Origin: Branchiostoma floridae
Taxonomy: Eukaryota; Chordata; Leptocardii; Amphioxiformes; Branchiostomatidae
NCBI RefSeq assembly: GCF_000003815.2
Contig: NC_049980.1
Coordinates: forward strand, 29,091,494-29,155,493
DNA: 64,000 nt
Reading direction: 5' to 3'
Made by a program: the position numbers and the translations under genes. Positions 33,471-45,178 of the stretch are shown in pieces. Each line of letters starts with the position of its first letter. The stretch's first letter is position 1. The notes under the pieces were generated by a model. It was not told the origin of the DNA. It searched no databases and was given only the letters and a program-made list of their open reading frames with translations.

Positions 33471-36220
33471 TCACGCCAACGTTTAAAAAGACTGTCACTG
33501 GCATTGAAAAAAGAACCCTGGCTAAACGAAATTAGAAGCAAATATTTCACAGCTTTGCGTGATTACAAGAAACTCATCAAACAGCGTAAACAGAAGTACA
33601 ATTCCGACCTTCTAGCAAAATTGGAAGAATTCAACAAAAACAATCCAAAGGAATTTTGGTCACTTTTAAAATATTTGGACAAAGAAATCAGTGGAAAACA
33701 CAACAAAAATACTTGCGATCCCAATATAACATCTGAAGAATGGATACACCACTTTACAAGTTTAAATAATTTGATAAATGACAGCAGCTTTGATACTGTC
33801 TTCGAAAAAACGGTCACTGAATACCTTAATCAGTTAGATGATCATACCCCAAATCCCTTAGATTTCCCATTCACTCCAGTGGAAGTCTTAAATGGTTTAA
33901 AATTATTAAAAACGGGAAAAGCTTCCGGTATCGACTCAATCTCAAATGAAATGTTAAAGTATGGTGCAAAACATCTATGTCAACCTTTAGTGAGTCTTTT
34001 CAATACTATACTTGATAAAGGCACCTTTCCTTCCAACTGGAATACAAGTATTCTTACGCCAATACATAAATCAGGTGATAAAAGTAATGCAGACAACTAT
34101 CGAGGAATAGCGATTTCTAGTTGTCTATCCAAATTATTCACACTCATTCTAAACAACAGGTTACAAAACTTTGCAGAAAGAAACAAACTTCTAGATGACA
34201 CACAGTTTGGGTTCCGGAAAAGATGTAGAACCTCCGACAATGTTTTTATCTTAAAATCTCTAATAGACAAATACACCAAGAAAAAAGGCGGAAAACTATT
34301 CGTATGCTTTGTTGACATGAGGAAGGCATTTGACAGTGTTTGGCGAGATGGGCTATTCTATAAGTTGCATAAATGTGGTATCGGAGGTAATTTCTTTAAT
34401 ATTATAAAATCCATGTACAATGATGTGAAATATGCAGTTAGATTAGATAATGGATTATCAAACTCCTTTCCTTCCGTATGCGGAGTACGGCAGGGATGTA
34501 ATCTTAGTCCTTTATTATTTAATTTATTCATCAATGATATATCTGAGTGCTTTGACCCCACAAAATGTGACCCTGCAGTCCTAACCTCAAAATCTCTAAA
34601 CTGTTTATCCTGGGCAGACGATCTCGCTCTGATTTCATCGTCAAAACAAGGGCTACAGCATTGTATTGACTGCCTAGAAAACTATTGTAAGAAATGGAAG
34701 CTATCTGTCAATGTTTCAAAAACCAAGGTAGTTGTTTTTGGCAAAGGTTCTAGCAAGAATAACAAAGACCAATTCCATATTTATGGCAAAAATATAGAAA
34801 TCACTGACAGCTATACATACCTCGGCATTCCTTTCACATTCTCCGGAAAATTCAAAACCGCCAGGAAATATTTGAAAACCAAAGCAATGAGAGCACTTTT
34901 CAAACTCAAGGCTCTTTTACTCTCTAACAAGGACATTTCAATCAATCTCGGAAAAAATCTATTTGACAAATTTGTAAAACCCATCTTTATGTACTGTTCA
35001 GAAATCACTTGCTTTGACCGTTTTTCTAAAAGTATAAGAATCATTGTATCACATACCAATAACATCTGCGAACCTTCCTCAAAGGTTTTTTCTACTTTAC
35101 TTAAAAAACTTAATATTCAAGATAACTTTCCAGCTACCATTCGAAAAACCACCTCTTCTGCTTTGAATACTACTTATGTTGTATGTTTGGAAAGAAATAC
35201 AGATAAAGAAATACTATTGCGTCATGCCAATAGCCATATTTTACGAGATAACGGTTTCCAAATTATAAACCTAGACTCAAATCAACAAATTCCAGAATTT
35301 GACATCATTGACATGCGCTTCCAAAAATTTCTGTTAGGCATTCATGCCAAAGCCTCAAACGATGGTGTCAGGGGAGAATTGGGAACTTTCCCAGCTAGGA
35401 TTGATGCAGAAATGCAACTTGTGAAATATTGGCATCGTTTAGTTAATCTGCCCGAATATGCCCTTCTTCGTGAGGCATACAATACTGTTTCATTCGGAGA
35501 ACATGATTGGATTGTCCACGTAAAAAATATCCTCAACTACCAAGGCTTTGGACACATATGGCTGAACCCGAGGTCATACCACATAGACACAATCACCACT
35601 CAGTTACGACAACGTTTACAAGATATATACGTGCAAAATTGGCATTCCTCTATTCGAAACAATTCCAAACTCTCATCTCTTTCTACATTGAACAAGCATT
35701 ACAAGCAAGAAAATTACATTTCAACCATAAAGAGCCTTGACGTTCGTAGGGCAATCACACAACTCAGAATTGGCTGTCACAAATTAAATATAGAAACCGG
35801 AAGATTCCAAAAAATCCCTATTGACCAGAGGGTTTGTCCATTCTGTCCAGAGCTAATCGAAGACGAATATCACTTTATGGTTGTATGTCCCAAATATTCC
35901 GATATACGCAATTCTCTATACAGAAGGCTGTCATTTTGTACACAAGGATTTATCCAAATGGACCTGAAGTGCAAATTCAGATACATAATGACATGTGACA
36001 ATCCCTGCATGGCAGATATAGGAAAATATATCAAAGAAGGTTTTGACATTAGAAATTCCCCAAATGATTGTAAAAGCCTCCAATGATTGTAAGAAACTTA
36101 TCCCATACTACAACTCCTGTATTAGTTAGATAAGCCCTAAGTTAAGTTATAGCACTGTAGTTATGTAGATGCCATACTTTGTACCTCGTACAATTGTTGT
36201 GCAATAAAGTTATATATATA
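33470..36220 (+). mobile_element. non-LTR retrotransposon (LINE), 5'-truncated
   Basis: The element comprises the RT frame, a short 3' untranslated region with caattgttgtgcaataaag at about 36190-36209, and a tatatatata tail. Two relatives share the same end: 37505-38148 (gcgcaataaagttcttcttc) and the minus-strand piece at 45179-45350 (TTC-rich tail). The left boundary is approximate, because the frame blends into flanking sequence near 33470. Confidence 0.8.
33504..36086 (+). CDS. LINE reverse transcriptase, 5'-truncated ORF
   Basis: This 860-codon frame is the RT and C-terminal part of a non-LTR retrotransposon ORF2. The frame stays open upstream to about 33444, but no endonuclease domain is present, so the copy is 5'-truncated, as LINEs often are. 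Residues about 130-150 hold KTGKASGIDSISNEML; motif A is FVDMRKAFDSVWRDGL near 268-283; motif B GVRQGCNLSPLLFNLF near 327; the catalytic box is WADD (SWADDLALIS) near 370, in place of the usual YADD/FADD. The C-terminus has a CPFC...H...C zinc-knuckle near 778-797. The clade is uncertain (I/Jockey- or RTEX-like by memory). No stop interrupts it, which suggests a young insertion. Confidence 0.9.
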   Translation: MKKEPWLNEIRSKYFTALRDYKKLIKQRKQKYNSDLLAKLEEFNKNNPKEFWSLLKYLDKEISGKHNKNTCDPNITSEEWIHHFTSLNNLINDSSFDTVFEKTVTEYLNQLDDHTPNPLDFPFTPVEVLNGLKLLKTGKASGIDSISNEMLKYGAKHLCQPLVSLFNTILDKGTFPSNWNTSILTPIHKSGDKSNADNYRGIAISSCLSKLFTLILNNRLQNFAERNKLLDDTQFGFRKRCRTSDNVFILKSLIDKYTKKKGGKLFVCFVDMRKAFDSVWRDGLFYKLHKCGIGGNFFNIIKSMYNDVKYAVRLDNGLSNSFPSVCGVRQGCNLSPLLFNLFINDISECFDPTKCDPAVLTSKSLNCLSWADDLALISSSKQGLQHCIDCLENYCKKWKLSVNVSKTKVVVFGKGSSKNNKDQFHIYGKNIEITDSYTYLGIPFTFSGKFKTARKYLKTKAMRALFKLKALLLSNKDISINLGKNLFDKFVKPIFMYCSEITCFDRFSKSIRIIVSHTNNICEPSSKVFSTLLKKLNIQDNFPATIRKTTSSALNTTYVVCLERNTDKEILLRHANSHILRDNGFQIINLDSNQQIPEFDIIDMRFQKFLLGIHAKASNDGVRGELGTFPARIDAEMQLVKYWHRLVNLPEYALLREAYNTVSFGEHDWIVHVKNILNYQGFGHIWLNPRSYHIDTITTQLRQRLQDIYVQNWHSSIRNNSKLSSLSTLNKHYKQENYISTIKSLDVRRAITQLRIGCHKLNIETGRFQKIPIDQRVCPFCPELIEDEYHFMVVCPKYSDIRNSLYRRLSFCTQGFIQMDLKCKFRYIMTCDNPCMADIGKYIKEGFDIRNSPNDCKSLQ

Positions 36221-36233
36221 ACAAGGACACAAG

Positions 36234-36355
36234 TGTCGTCATAACCGTAGAAACGCAAACTATGCATCCTGGATATAAGAAGATCTATGAAGTCTTTGTC
36301 GGAGCGAATGAAAGCTATTGAAGTCTCAGTTTGTGTTTCTACAGTTATGACGACA
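36234..36355. mobile_element. 122-bp inverted-repeat element
   Basis: tgtcgtcataaccgtagaaa with cgcaaact is mirrored by agtttgtgtttctacagtta with tgacgaca at the right, three mismatches in about 28 bases. It lies directly after the LINE tail, so one may have inserted beside the other. Confidence 0.7.
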
Positions 36356-37260
36356 CATGGAAGAGGGCGTTGCTAACGGATACCGCAATTGCTCGACTTG
36401 ACAGATGACCGGATGTCAATTATGATTTGATATAGATAAAACAAGAAATTCCGAACAAGTACGATACTGTGGATCAACATGTAGAGGAGGTTTTTTTTAA
36501 TATTTCAATGTCAGCCCAGGTTAGAACTGTTACCATGTTAAGTATGATGATTCACAATTTCTCATTCAACTGGATAAAACTTGGAATTGGCCAGACGTTT
36601 CAAACGGGCACCCAGTGCCTTTCGTCAGTGAATGGACGAGCATCTGAATTTGCCAGCTTTTAACCAAAACACTGAATTGACAACAAATTTAATCCAGTTG
36701 CTTGAGTAACTTTTACCTGTGTATCTTATTACCTGGATGTCTGTGATGATGACTGTTTTGACGACAAAGTGTATCCTCAGATTGTCTAAACAAAGTATGA
36801 TTTACAATCATTATCGTCATTGTCACTGCCTGATTATGTTCCCTCTTTAGTGTACAGTCAAGTTCGTCATGAAATGTACGTGTTCAAGCAACATATTGTC
36901 ACATAGTGTCTGTACGTATCGAACTTGTGACATTTAGTACATCGACGGTCTTACAAACGGAATAAAGACAACGAAAGGTTATCGCGATGTTAATGTATGT
37001 AGTATGATTCACAAATAAGATCGCCCTAACCATTGATATCATTGAAATAAAAAAAAACACAAATGGTACCGGACGAGTAGATTCCTTGTTGTGTACTTTG
37101 TAAGAAAAGACGAGGTACAGATCAGTGGCATATATGTTTAAAACGGGAGGCATGAAAATGACAAGACGGTACTACTTCTACTTCTACGTGATATGTCTAT
37201 TACACGTTTATTTCTATAGACTCAGGACCCCTTACCGAACTGGTCTTAATGAGCACGTAA
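36356..37260. other. intergenic DNA with one repeat relic
   Basis: Apart from the repeat at 36560-36720 nothing is recognised. Confidence 0.35.
36560..36720 (-). repeat. dispersed repeat with hammerhead-like core
   Basis: On the minus strand CTGACGA (complement of 36622-36628) is followed by a ggcac/gtgcc stem and GAAAC (complement near 36597-36601), then gtctggcc. The plus-strand side continues to a ccagttgcttgagtaac tail like that of 19462-19560, though in an orientation that suggests rearrangement. Confidence 0.45.
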
Positions 37261-37284
37261 ACTTGTGCCCATTTACAATGTTGT

Positions 37285-37495
37285 CACACACACACGCACA
37301 AACGCGCGCACACACACGCACGCGCGCGCGCGAGGGCACACACATACACACACACAAACACACACACATATACATACAAGCACACACACACCACAAACAC
37401 ACGCACACACACAAAGAAATACACACATACAAACACACATTTGCATATACATACATACACACAGACGTGCACACACACATGCACACATACAAGAT
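37285..37495. repeat. CA/GT microsatellite
   Basis: Interrupted (CA)n with cacg and cata variants fills this interval and resumes at about 38146-38280. The decayed LINE piece at 37505-38148 lies between the two tracts. Open frames here are low-complexity artefacts. Confidence 0.95.
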
Positions 37496-37504
37496 ACATT
37501 TATA

Positions 37505-38148
37505 CAGGAGTGGTTTAGTCGCATAAAAAGCAATTCAAAACTGTCTTTTTTTAACAAATCGAAAAAGTGTTATGAACAAGAAACTTACCTTTATGATATA
37601 TATAACTTTGGATTTCGTAAAGCGATAACCCAGATATGAATCAGCAGTCATAAATTGAATATAGAAACAGGTAGATATAATATTGTAGACCCTGACCAAA
37701 GGTTTTGCCCATTCTGTCCAAAGTAAATTGAAGATGAATTTCACTTTGTCATGATGGTACAGGTACATGTACAATTGCAATATCTCACGTAATGAGTTAT
37801 TCACATTCCTCGAATCAAGTACAACAGATTATATATTCAGATGTAACAAAAAATTCCCACAATGCTAAAATAGGTAATTATATAATTATATAAAAGACTG
37901 CTTTGTCATAAGAAAAAATGCCGAAACTCATAATTAGCCCCACTCGATTGTAGTACAATATCAGTGATTTAGGTTAGCTCTTATTGTTCTAGAAATTAGG
38001 ATGTCAAATTTCATTCTATATTCATAATCTGCATATGTACTATGTTGAATATTTGTTTTAGTAATTAGGATGATAAGTTTGTTTCTTCTTTTTTTGCCAT
38101 ACATTGTACCGTGTACGATCGTTGCGCAATAAAGTTCTTCTTCTTCAT
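37505..38148 (+). pseudogene. decayed LINE 3' end, related to 33504-36086
   Basis: Translation gives QEWFSRIKSNSKLSFFNKSK, FRKAITQI, stop, HKLNIETGRYN and DPDQRFCPFCPK, stop, IEDEFHFVM. These match QNWHSSIRNNSKLS, RRAITQLRIGCHKLNIETGR, DQRVCPFCPELIEDEYHFMV of the intact LINE. At least two stop codons and later frameshifts make it dead. It ends in gcgcaataaagttcttcttc and is bounded on both sides by CA repeats. Confidence 0.85.
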
Positions 38149-38640
38149 ACACACACGCAAACAAACTGGCATAGAGAGAGATCTAGAGAAAGACACGTAG
38201 ATACATTTTAACACACACAAACATATATATCCACATACAAATACACGGATGCGCATATATCATGCATGGTATTGCATACACATACAATAAAGGCCTGTAG
38301 ACAATACCTCTTGCGATTTGTGTCCAAACTGCAGGGCACTATCTGTAAATCATTGAACATTATCATTATCGTACGCACGATACATGCACAATCAACCAAT
38401 AAATCACATGGCCAATTCTAAATCCCCAGGCAACCGCGCGCCTGGGCAGAAGATTAATCGTCATTGCCCTGTGACCTTCGACAGAGAGAACAGGATTCGT
38501 GTAGCTGTGGTCAGGTGGTTTTTTACAGCGTCGCCATATTTTTTTAGGAAAGAGTAGGTGTAAAATAAGATTCACAACCGCGCCCATTTTAAATCGTCAC
38601 AAATTTCGGCCCGCGCATGATCATTCCCCTTGGGGCGTGA
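38149..38640. other. CA-rich and intergenic DNA
   Basis: The CA-type repeat continues to about 38280. After that no element or exon is recognised up to the possible promoter. Confidence 0.4.
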
Positions 38641-38650
38641 CGTCTTTATC

Positions 38651-38806
38651 ATTTGCATAAAACCAGTTGAGTGAGCTTGTGACGGTGTGCAAGGCGGCCC
38701 CTTCCTCTCCCGACACTCTGCATAATTGGGCAAGTGTTAACCGTCTCTGGCATTCCAAGACAATTTTTCCAGAAAGCCGGCATCCCTTTGTAGGCTCTGA
38801 GGCAAG
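38651..38806 (+). promoter_or_regulatory. possible TATA promoter and non-coding first exon
   Basis: An octamer ATTTGCAT at 38651-38658 overlaps a TATA-like cataaaa. About 25-30 bases on, a GC-richer stretch begins and runs to a strong donor, caag|gtgagt, at 38807. The nearest downstream plus-strand gene is the tropomyosin at 49824, whose ATG exon follows an acceptor-like atccag. Linking the two is speculation. Confidence 0.25.
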
Positions 38807-40811
38807 GTGAGTTTTTCTGATTTTCCTCCCCTCGGTGTTAACCCTCTCAGACGGCTGCACGCCGGCTCGCCGTGGCGGTTTAGTAGTAAAACCCCCTGCC
38901 TTAATGCCCAGGTAAGCTGGCCAGGTATGGCTACAACTTACGGCAGCAGCAGAGCGGGTCGAAGGCGTGGGCCCGGTGTGTCGGCCGTTTTAACGTCCGC
39001 CATGATAGTAGTAGCACTAGTAGTGGAGTCACCGTCTGGTTCAAATTCAAACCTGCCCTACCTCTAACCCGGTGTTTAACTGGAACATGTGGCGAGAGAT
39101 TCCGGCACGTCGTCTGCTCCCCGGTTTCCTGCCAGGTTTCCTTGCATACTTGCGTGAGCAAACAGTCACCGGAGTGGTCTTCACATTATTCATGCCCTGC
39201 CCTCCCCCTTAACATTCTTCAGGATATAACATGACCAAGGTAATGTAAAGCCACCTGCGCCTGTCGTAGAGTTGTGGATTAATACTGTTACAGTGTCCAA
39301 TCCCCTTACAAACGTCAGGACAGCAGAAGGGACATTTAGCTTGATATTCTTGTGTCTACCTATTGGGGATGCATGACTTTGGATTATGCATATATAACAG
39401 ACGAAGGTTATACTATCGCTTCCTGTATACCATGATCATACTCCGACATTTTGTGTGATCGCGTAATTCAGAAGGTTCGGTGGAGGATTTGGAAACACGA
39501 ACTGTCACGATCCATTGTGTGGGAAATAAACAACACCATCTATGTACACATCCCTTCCAAGCACGGGCATTTCACCGCCGTAAAAATGCACATAATTACT
39601 GACCTTATGGGCTATATGCAAGGTAACGCTCCGGCACAGGGGGAACGGGAATTATTGAACTAACGTTAATATTCGTCTGAATGATGTAAATTTTCTAACC
39701 TCCTTCTTTGCATCATCAAGCGGAAATCTGGTGGGGAGGGGAGGAGGTTTAAATAGTGCAATGAAAGAGAGCAAAGAAGTCTTCATTGGAAGCGATTAAC
39801 ATTTTGTGAGTGAAGGCCACAGTTTAGCCGATTGTATTTTTCCTGTAATCCTTTCTTTGTTGGGCATAACTGTTGTGGGTGCGGTCAAAGAGAAAGTATG
39901 TATACATGTCCAGATACGTTCAGATAAGGTCAACGAACTGACGTCATAGTCGGATATGATTCACTCCTCCCTTACCGCATATTCTGTCCAGTTTGGCTAA
40001 GCTGTTGCTTGATGAGACTTATGTTTTTTTTCCGGTGCATATTTGACCCTTGCCGTGCCACGCACCCAGGAGAGGGCGTGGCTCGTTGTCTCCTGGTGTC
40101 TTCACCGGCCCTTCCTGTTCGTTCGTCAGTGAAAACTCAATTAACGAGAGTAATTTTGCATCATTAATTGCAATGGACTTGTTTAGACAACGCGATGGAA
40201 CCCCCGTCTTTCGTGTAACCTGTTCTCTTGGGTAATAAATGTGACATGTTCTCTCTGTGTTTTGTATGTTGTGTAGTCGGGTCAAAGGTCACCAGTGTCA
40301 CGAGAGTAACAAAGTACAATGTAACAGCAGCAACCAACCACGTCATTGTTTTCGGCTCTGTCATATTTACAAGGTGATAACAATTTTTAAAAGACGGTGG
40401 ATATCGATGTAAAAGAAATTATCCTCTCCAAATAAGTTTGATGGCATGAACATAACGACTTTACTTATCCTATAAACGAGAAATTAGCACCAATAAAAAA
40501 GTCTAATAACCAACTCAAGTGTGAAGGATAGTGATAAATCGAAGTACAGTGTAGGCGTTATTGCACAGTGTTCCCGTATCGTCTTCCACATCTTATCTTG
40601 TCGCAACACTCGTCTCAGAAGAGACATAAGGACCCATTCGTGAGAGACGGTCACACAATACACTGTCGTTGCTTTCAAGACTCTTTTTATGGAGCAAATA
40701 AATAAAGTCTACAATTGCGGTAGCCGTTTGTGCGTAAAATGTCAGAATAAAAAGTCTGCAATTCTCGTTCTTTTGATCGAAAATCTTCAGTCCTTGTATC
40801 GATGATACTAG
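38807..40811. other. intergenic DNA, nothing recognised
   Basis: Open frames here lack splice context or known motifs. I see no element boundaries. Confidence 0.35.
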
Positions 40812-40990
40812 TAATTATTTCAATAGACACAATGTCTGTACACAATATTAATGTCAAAAATATCATAAAGGGCATTTGATTGCTGTATTAATCTATTGTT
40901 ATTATTCCAATAGACACAATGTCTGTACAAAATATTAATGTAAAAAATATAATAACAGGGCAGATAACTGCTGCATTCATTTATTGTAAA
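40812..40990 (+). repeat. two-copy tandem repeat, 87-bp period
   Basis: caatagacacaatgtctgta followed by an AT-rich block (ttaatgtcaaaaatat) occurs at 40821 and 40908. The copies differ at scattered positions. Confidence 0.8.
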
Positions 40991-41924
40991 CAAGCGAAGC
41001 ACCTCTACCCCAAGACCATTATAACCTCCTTGCCAAGACCATGTGCCCTTGCTTGGGTTTTTCGCATTAGACCCAGGCGGTAATTATGCGGATCAAATTA
41101 CGCATTTCTGCCTCCGTGAAACGGTTGCTAGGAAACGGACCATGTGAGTTTAGCAGGGGGTATATCAACAACGCTTGGTAATGACTTCATCACAGAGGCG
41201 GAAATTAGACAAATACGATTAAGTTGAGTTCAATACCCAGACAATAGACAGATGAATTGAAATATATCTACAAGACAGGATTATCGATATAGGATTTCTT
41301 TTTACCTGAAGCTATAGAAAGAAGTGACCTTAAAATTGGACAAGGGACGGTATTCGAGGCCATATCGACGGGGCCAATATCCCATCTCCTATTTGAATAT
41401 AGAACTGTGCATGATGCTTTGTCTAAGTCCCAATGTACATAACCATTAGGTATATGGCATCCCCGGGGTATTGTAAAGCAATGAATAGGACATTATTTAC
41501 CCTATGGCTATAATACTGCTGAATTATCATCTTCTAATTTCCCTCTCTTTCTTCTGGTAGGTAATAAAAACAAGCACTGTCAGAGATTTTGTAACTGGTC
41601 CTTTTTAGTGATGATGCACCAAAACCACTTACTTCAAAATAGGGGGAAATAGAAAATTCACAATCATATATGAATAAAAGTAAAGTTAGGTACATCCTTG
41701 GGTACATACATAGTAATGTGTGCAGTGATCCGACCTCAGTGACCTAGAATTGATAACCGACGATTACTCCTTTGGGACATTTTTTGGCAAAAGAACTGCA
41801 AAGACCATAAAAATATATGTCCACAAATGCAATAAATAGTAACGTTATAGACTCTGACCAAGGAGGGAATATATATAGGGAAGGCCTTGTCTATATAACC
41901 TCGTTGGCTCTGACCAAAAGCTAT
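40991..41924. other. intergenic DNA, nothing recognised
   Basis: No exon, RNA gene or bounded element could be supported here. Confidence 0.35.
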
Positions 41925-41926
41925 CA

Positions 41927-42170
41927 AAGCTGGGATTTCTGTGGAATTAAAAGATGTGAGTATTTTTGGGGTTGCCGTTCCGTCACTTTGTAGTCCCTTT
42001 TCATTCCCTGAGAATATTACTACGTCGTCCGCGTAAAGTAAGCACGAGACAAACACATTGTGTAATGTTGGAGGTACACAGTCAATATTATTCAAGAAGC
42101 TATTAAAGCTGGGATCCGGATTTCTGTGGAATTAAAAGATGTGAGGTTTTTGGGTTGCCGTTCCGTCTCG
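41927..42170 (-). pseudogene. LINE reverse transcriptase scrap between direct repeats
   Basis: On the minus strand 41985-42095 reads VSCLLYADDVVIFSGNEKGL, an RT motif C (YADD) from a LINE family different from the one at 33504. It is about 37 codons long and joins unrelated sequence on both sides. Two direct copies of a 65-70-bp unit (agctgggatt...tctgtggaattaaaagatgt...gttgccgttccgtc) flank it at 41927-41992 and 42100-42169. The arrangement suggests insertion or duplication around a retroelement piece. Confidence 0.75.
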
Positions 42171-42684
42171 TCCGTGGTGCTGAGATTAAGGTTCATTACC
42201 GCGCTGACAGAGGAACATGACCGGAATGTGAATCACACTCGCCTGCAGCTGAACGAAACATCGTGCGGTTACGTTATAGCAAGGGCTTCAGTGTCCCAGC
42301 TGTGAGGTTAGCACTAATCGTACGAGTAACTGTTACATTTGCTGCACACGATGTGGTTAAACGGCAACATTCAACATTGAAGTTTACTGTTGATGTACGG
42401 CAAGTCGCAATTCCTTCTGTTTGTGTTGCAGAAAAAGTTGCAAATGTATGTACTAGTATATATATCTATATTAAACACAATGTCAATATCGAGTTAGCAT
42501 GAGAGTGTAACGTGTAACTGCATTTCTGTGTGATGTATTTGTGAACCAATAAGGTTATGTTTACCGTATAACATTTATAACCTCGCCATGGATAATGTAA
42601 TTTATGTGCATTGCGTTGCTTTGACCCACATATTAAAGTCAGCAGCATGATAAGCCGACAATGTTGTGACACATGTGTGATGAT
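42171..42684. other. intergenic DNA, nothing recognised
   Basis: No feature can be supported here. Confidence 0.35.
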
Positions 42685-42714
42685 GCATGCTGGGAAGGAG
42701 ACAAGATGGCGACG
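42685..42714 (+). promoter_or_regulatory. ZNF143/THAP11-like plus YY1-like site pair
   Basis: gcatgctggga at 42685-42695 resembles the core of the ZNF143/THAP11 motif, and aagatggcgac at 42703-42713 is a good YY1 match. The pair often marks housekeeping start sites. The ATG in the YY1 site opens only seven codons before a stop and has no nearby donor, so no gene is assigned. Confidence 0.3.
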
Positions 42715-43614
42715 TGCGTCGCAAATTGACAAATTTCCAGTTTAATGTAATGCAATTTCGTAGAACGCCGAGGCAGGCTAAAAACAATTCGCGATTCGTG
42801 TCGTGGTAGTGATTTACGATGTACAATTCTTCTAATAATATTTTCTCCGTCTTAACTGATGGTCTGCACTGCTAACTTTGTGGTTGTTCTGAATATCGTG
42901 GTGAACTCTCCTGTCGAAGAAGGGGCATTCATGCAGAACACAGGGAGATACAATATCGATTATTTCACGACAGCAGACAGGCCCTGTCGTCTGTCTGGTG
43001 GTGGGGCGGACCTGTGCCTCATTCATGAAATTATATTTTGCTCTTCCGTTTTCTGTAACCTATATAACCCTATATTATCTTGAAAAACAACAGAACGATC
43101 CGTCATTGAAATTTCCCGCGCCGGTAGCCTTGATTAGAGAATACAAAATAGTTTTCTTTGCTTATCAATTTATTCATTATATCTATTTATTGAGCTTTAC
43201 AGATTGAAATCTTGAACGGAGTCAGCTACAGAATCATTACTGATTTCTCTGCATGGTAGGCTAATATACTAGTATATTATTAAACACGAAGCATATTTTT
43301 GAACCATAGAATCCCAAACTGTCAGAGTACAGTGCAGTGCCTACAGCATGCTAATGATGAGAGATATATTGCTTCTGTAATGTTCACAAGTGTCTTATCA
43401 GATTTAGATGATATCTACGACTCGTACTGTCGTATGTAAGCAATATCGCTACATGTAACAATATTGTAACTGAGATCGCCAGGAAATTTAATTTCTGTCA
43501 CGACCCTAGAAGCCGATATTAGATCACACAGTCGCTTCGCGCACGTGTTGCACAATTTGTCTGCCGAGAAAAGGGCGAGCGAGGTCACAGAAGGGGTTCG
43601 TTCGATCAGACCTT
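42715..43614. other. intergenic DNA, nothing recognised
   Basis: AT-rich DNA with no supported gene or element. Confidence 0.35.
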
Positions 43615-43770
43615 GTAGTGCCTAGTGGAACATGGGACAGCAGGTTTCCTTGCTGCTTCAGTAGTACAGTGAGTAGGGTACATTTTAAAGGCAGGGGTTA
43701 CTTAGTTGCTTAGGCCCTTTAGACATGCTCGAGGCACCTTCTCAATCACTGGAGACGATTTTACGCCCGT
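43615..43770. repeat. dispersed repeat, relative of 3870-4035
   Basis: agtgcctagtggaacatggg, cagcaggtttccttgctgc and gctcgaggcaccttctcaa line up with the RDM1-intron copy in the same order. Family unnamed. Confidence 0.45.
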
Positions 43771-45178
43771 TCCGAAAGACACTGCAGTCCTAAATCATGA
43801 GATACCCTTCAATCTAAACTGAACCATTAGTAACGTAGCAGCCTCACTGGTTGGGGGACCATAAAGTGTCTTTACGAAGTCGTATTGAAGGACAGGTGGC
43901 ATTTGTCTAAGAAGCACCTTGCTTGGGTCAACATGATTTAAAAACAAACATATTGGATTGGCTTGAAATGGATTTTTGGATATAAAGATACATGTTAAGT
44001 GAATGGATTTATTTGCAAGTTGTAGACTTTCCCTAAAAAGAGTTAAAGGCTTCTGTATAAGCTCTTTATTGTTCTGTTTTGCTTTGTTGTTTTGTTTCAA
44101 ACCTTCATATGATTGATCTTTTGCAGAAGTCGTTGCAAAGGTTACGGTAATACCTTGATCAGAATAACCTTTGATGTAGCTTGTTTGTACTTTGTGATAT
44201 TTTGGAAAGGCTGTGCCTCGTTATGCCCCGCGGGTAGGCGACCAATCCACGTAACAAAACTACCACACTACTGCACACAGTACCCAACGATTATTAATAA
44301 AACGGGAAAAATACAATCTTCCAATCTTTACTCTTCGTGAGTTGCAGCTCGTATTCCGACAGCGCATTGTTGGCTCTGTGCACAACAATGAATCGACGCG
44401 CAGGTCGGGTTTACTGGCAGACAAGGGTCACAGATGTCACTGATAGAAATCAATACACGACTGACGCAGCTCACGGCTAAAGCTCAACCGTCGATAGCAG
44501 ATCTATAACTCTCTTAGTCTTCTTAGACAACACAAACTTCCGACAAAATGGCTACTTGGCTCAGTACTTCATGGCCCCAAACTGCCGGAAACTCCAGAAG
44601 TGAACACCAGCGGTGACGGAAGCGTGTGCATTTTGAGATAATGTTGGCAGCATTGCCAGTTCGTAGGCTGTGTTAGGTCAAATAATTGATATCAGCATAA
44701 TATCGTGTGCGTTGTGACAGGTCCATAGATCATGTTTTGTTAATGTGATGAACGCCACTTATTCCGTGGTTATAGACGGCAGACGGAGTGTGCAGAAGCA
44801 TTGAGTCGCCTTAATGGTGTTAACGTTCACCTTGAGGAACGGCTGGGATGATTTGAGCAGAGCCTCGAAGGACGCTGCACTAATCTAATCCTCCGCGTTA
44901 TAAATAGATTGATCTTTTGCGACAGCTTCCGAGTTCCGCGACAGGATACGTACTTTGTCAGGTAGGCAATCGACAGCCGTGAGTCCCCTGAGTCCCGCCA
45001 TGTACCAAGCCTGCCACATGTCATTGATCTTTGTCGCTCAGCTGCGCACGGCAAGCGCATGTGAATATCTGTGCAAACTTGCGCTTGGGGTGCCATCATT
45101 CAGCTTTCGTCGTCATGCACGACTATTTTTGTACTGGTCTGATCTTAACCGAGAAGAAACTGTTCAAAAGTGTTCCAT
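43771..45178. other. intergenic DNA, nothing recognised
   Basis: No supported gene. Frames such as 44827-45099 (minus) carry no recognisable motif. Confidence 0.35.

Noticed and set aside
37125..37639. Histidine/threonine- and cysteine/valine-rich frames
   Set aside because: They are translations of the CA/GT microsatellite.
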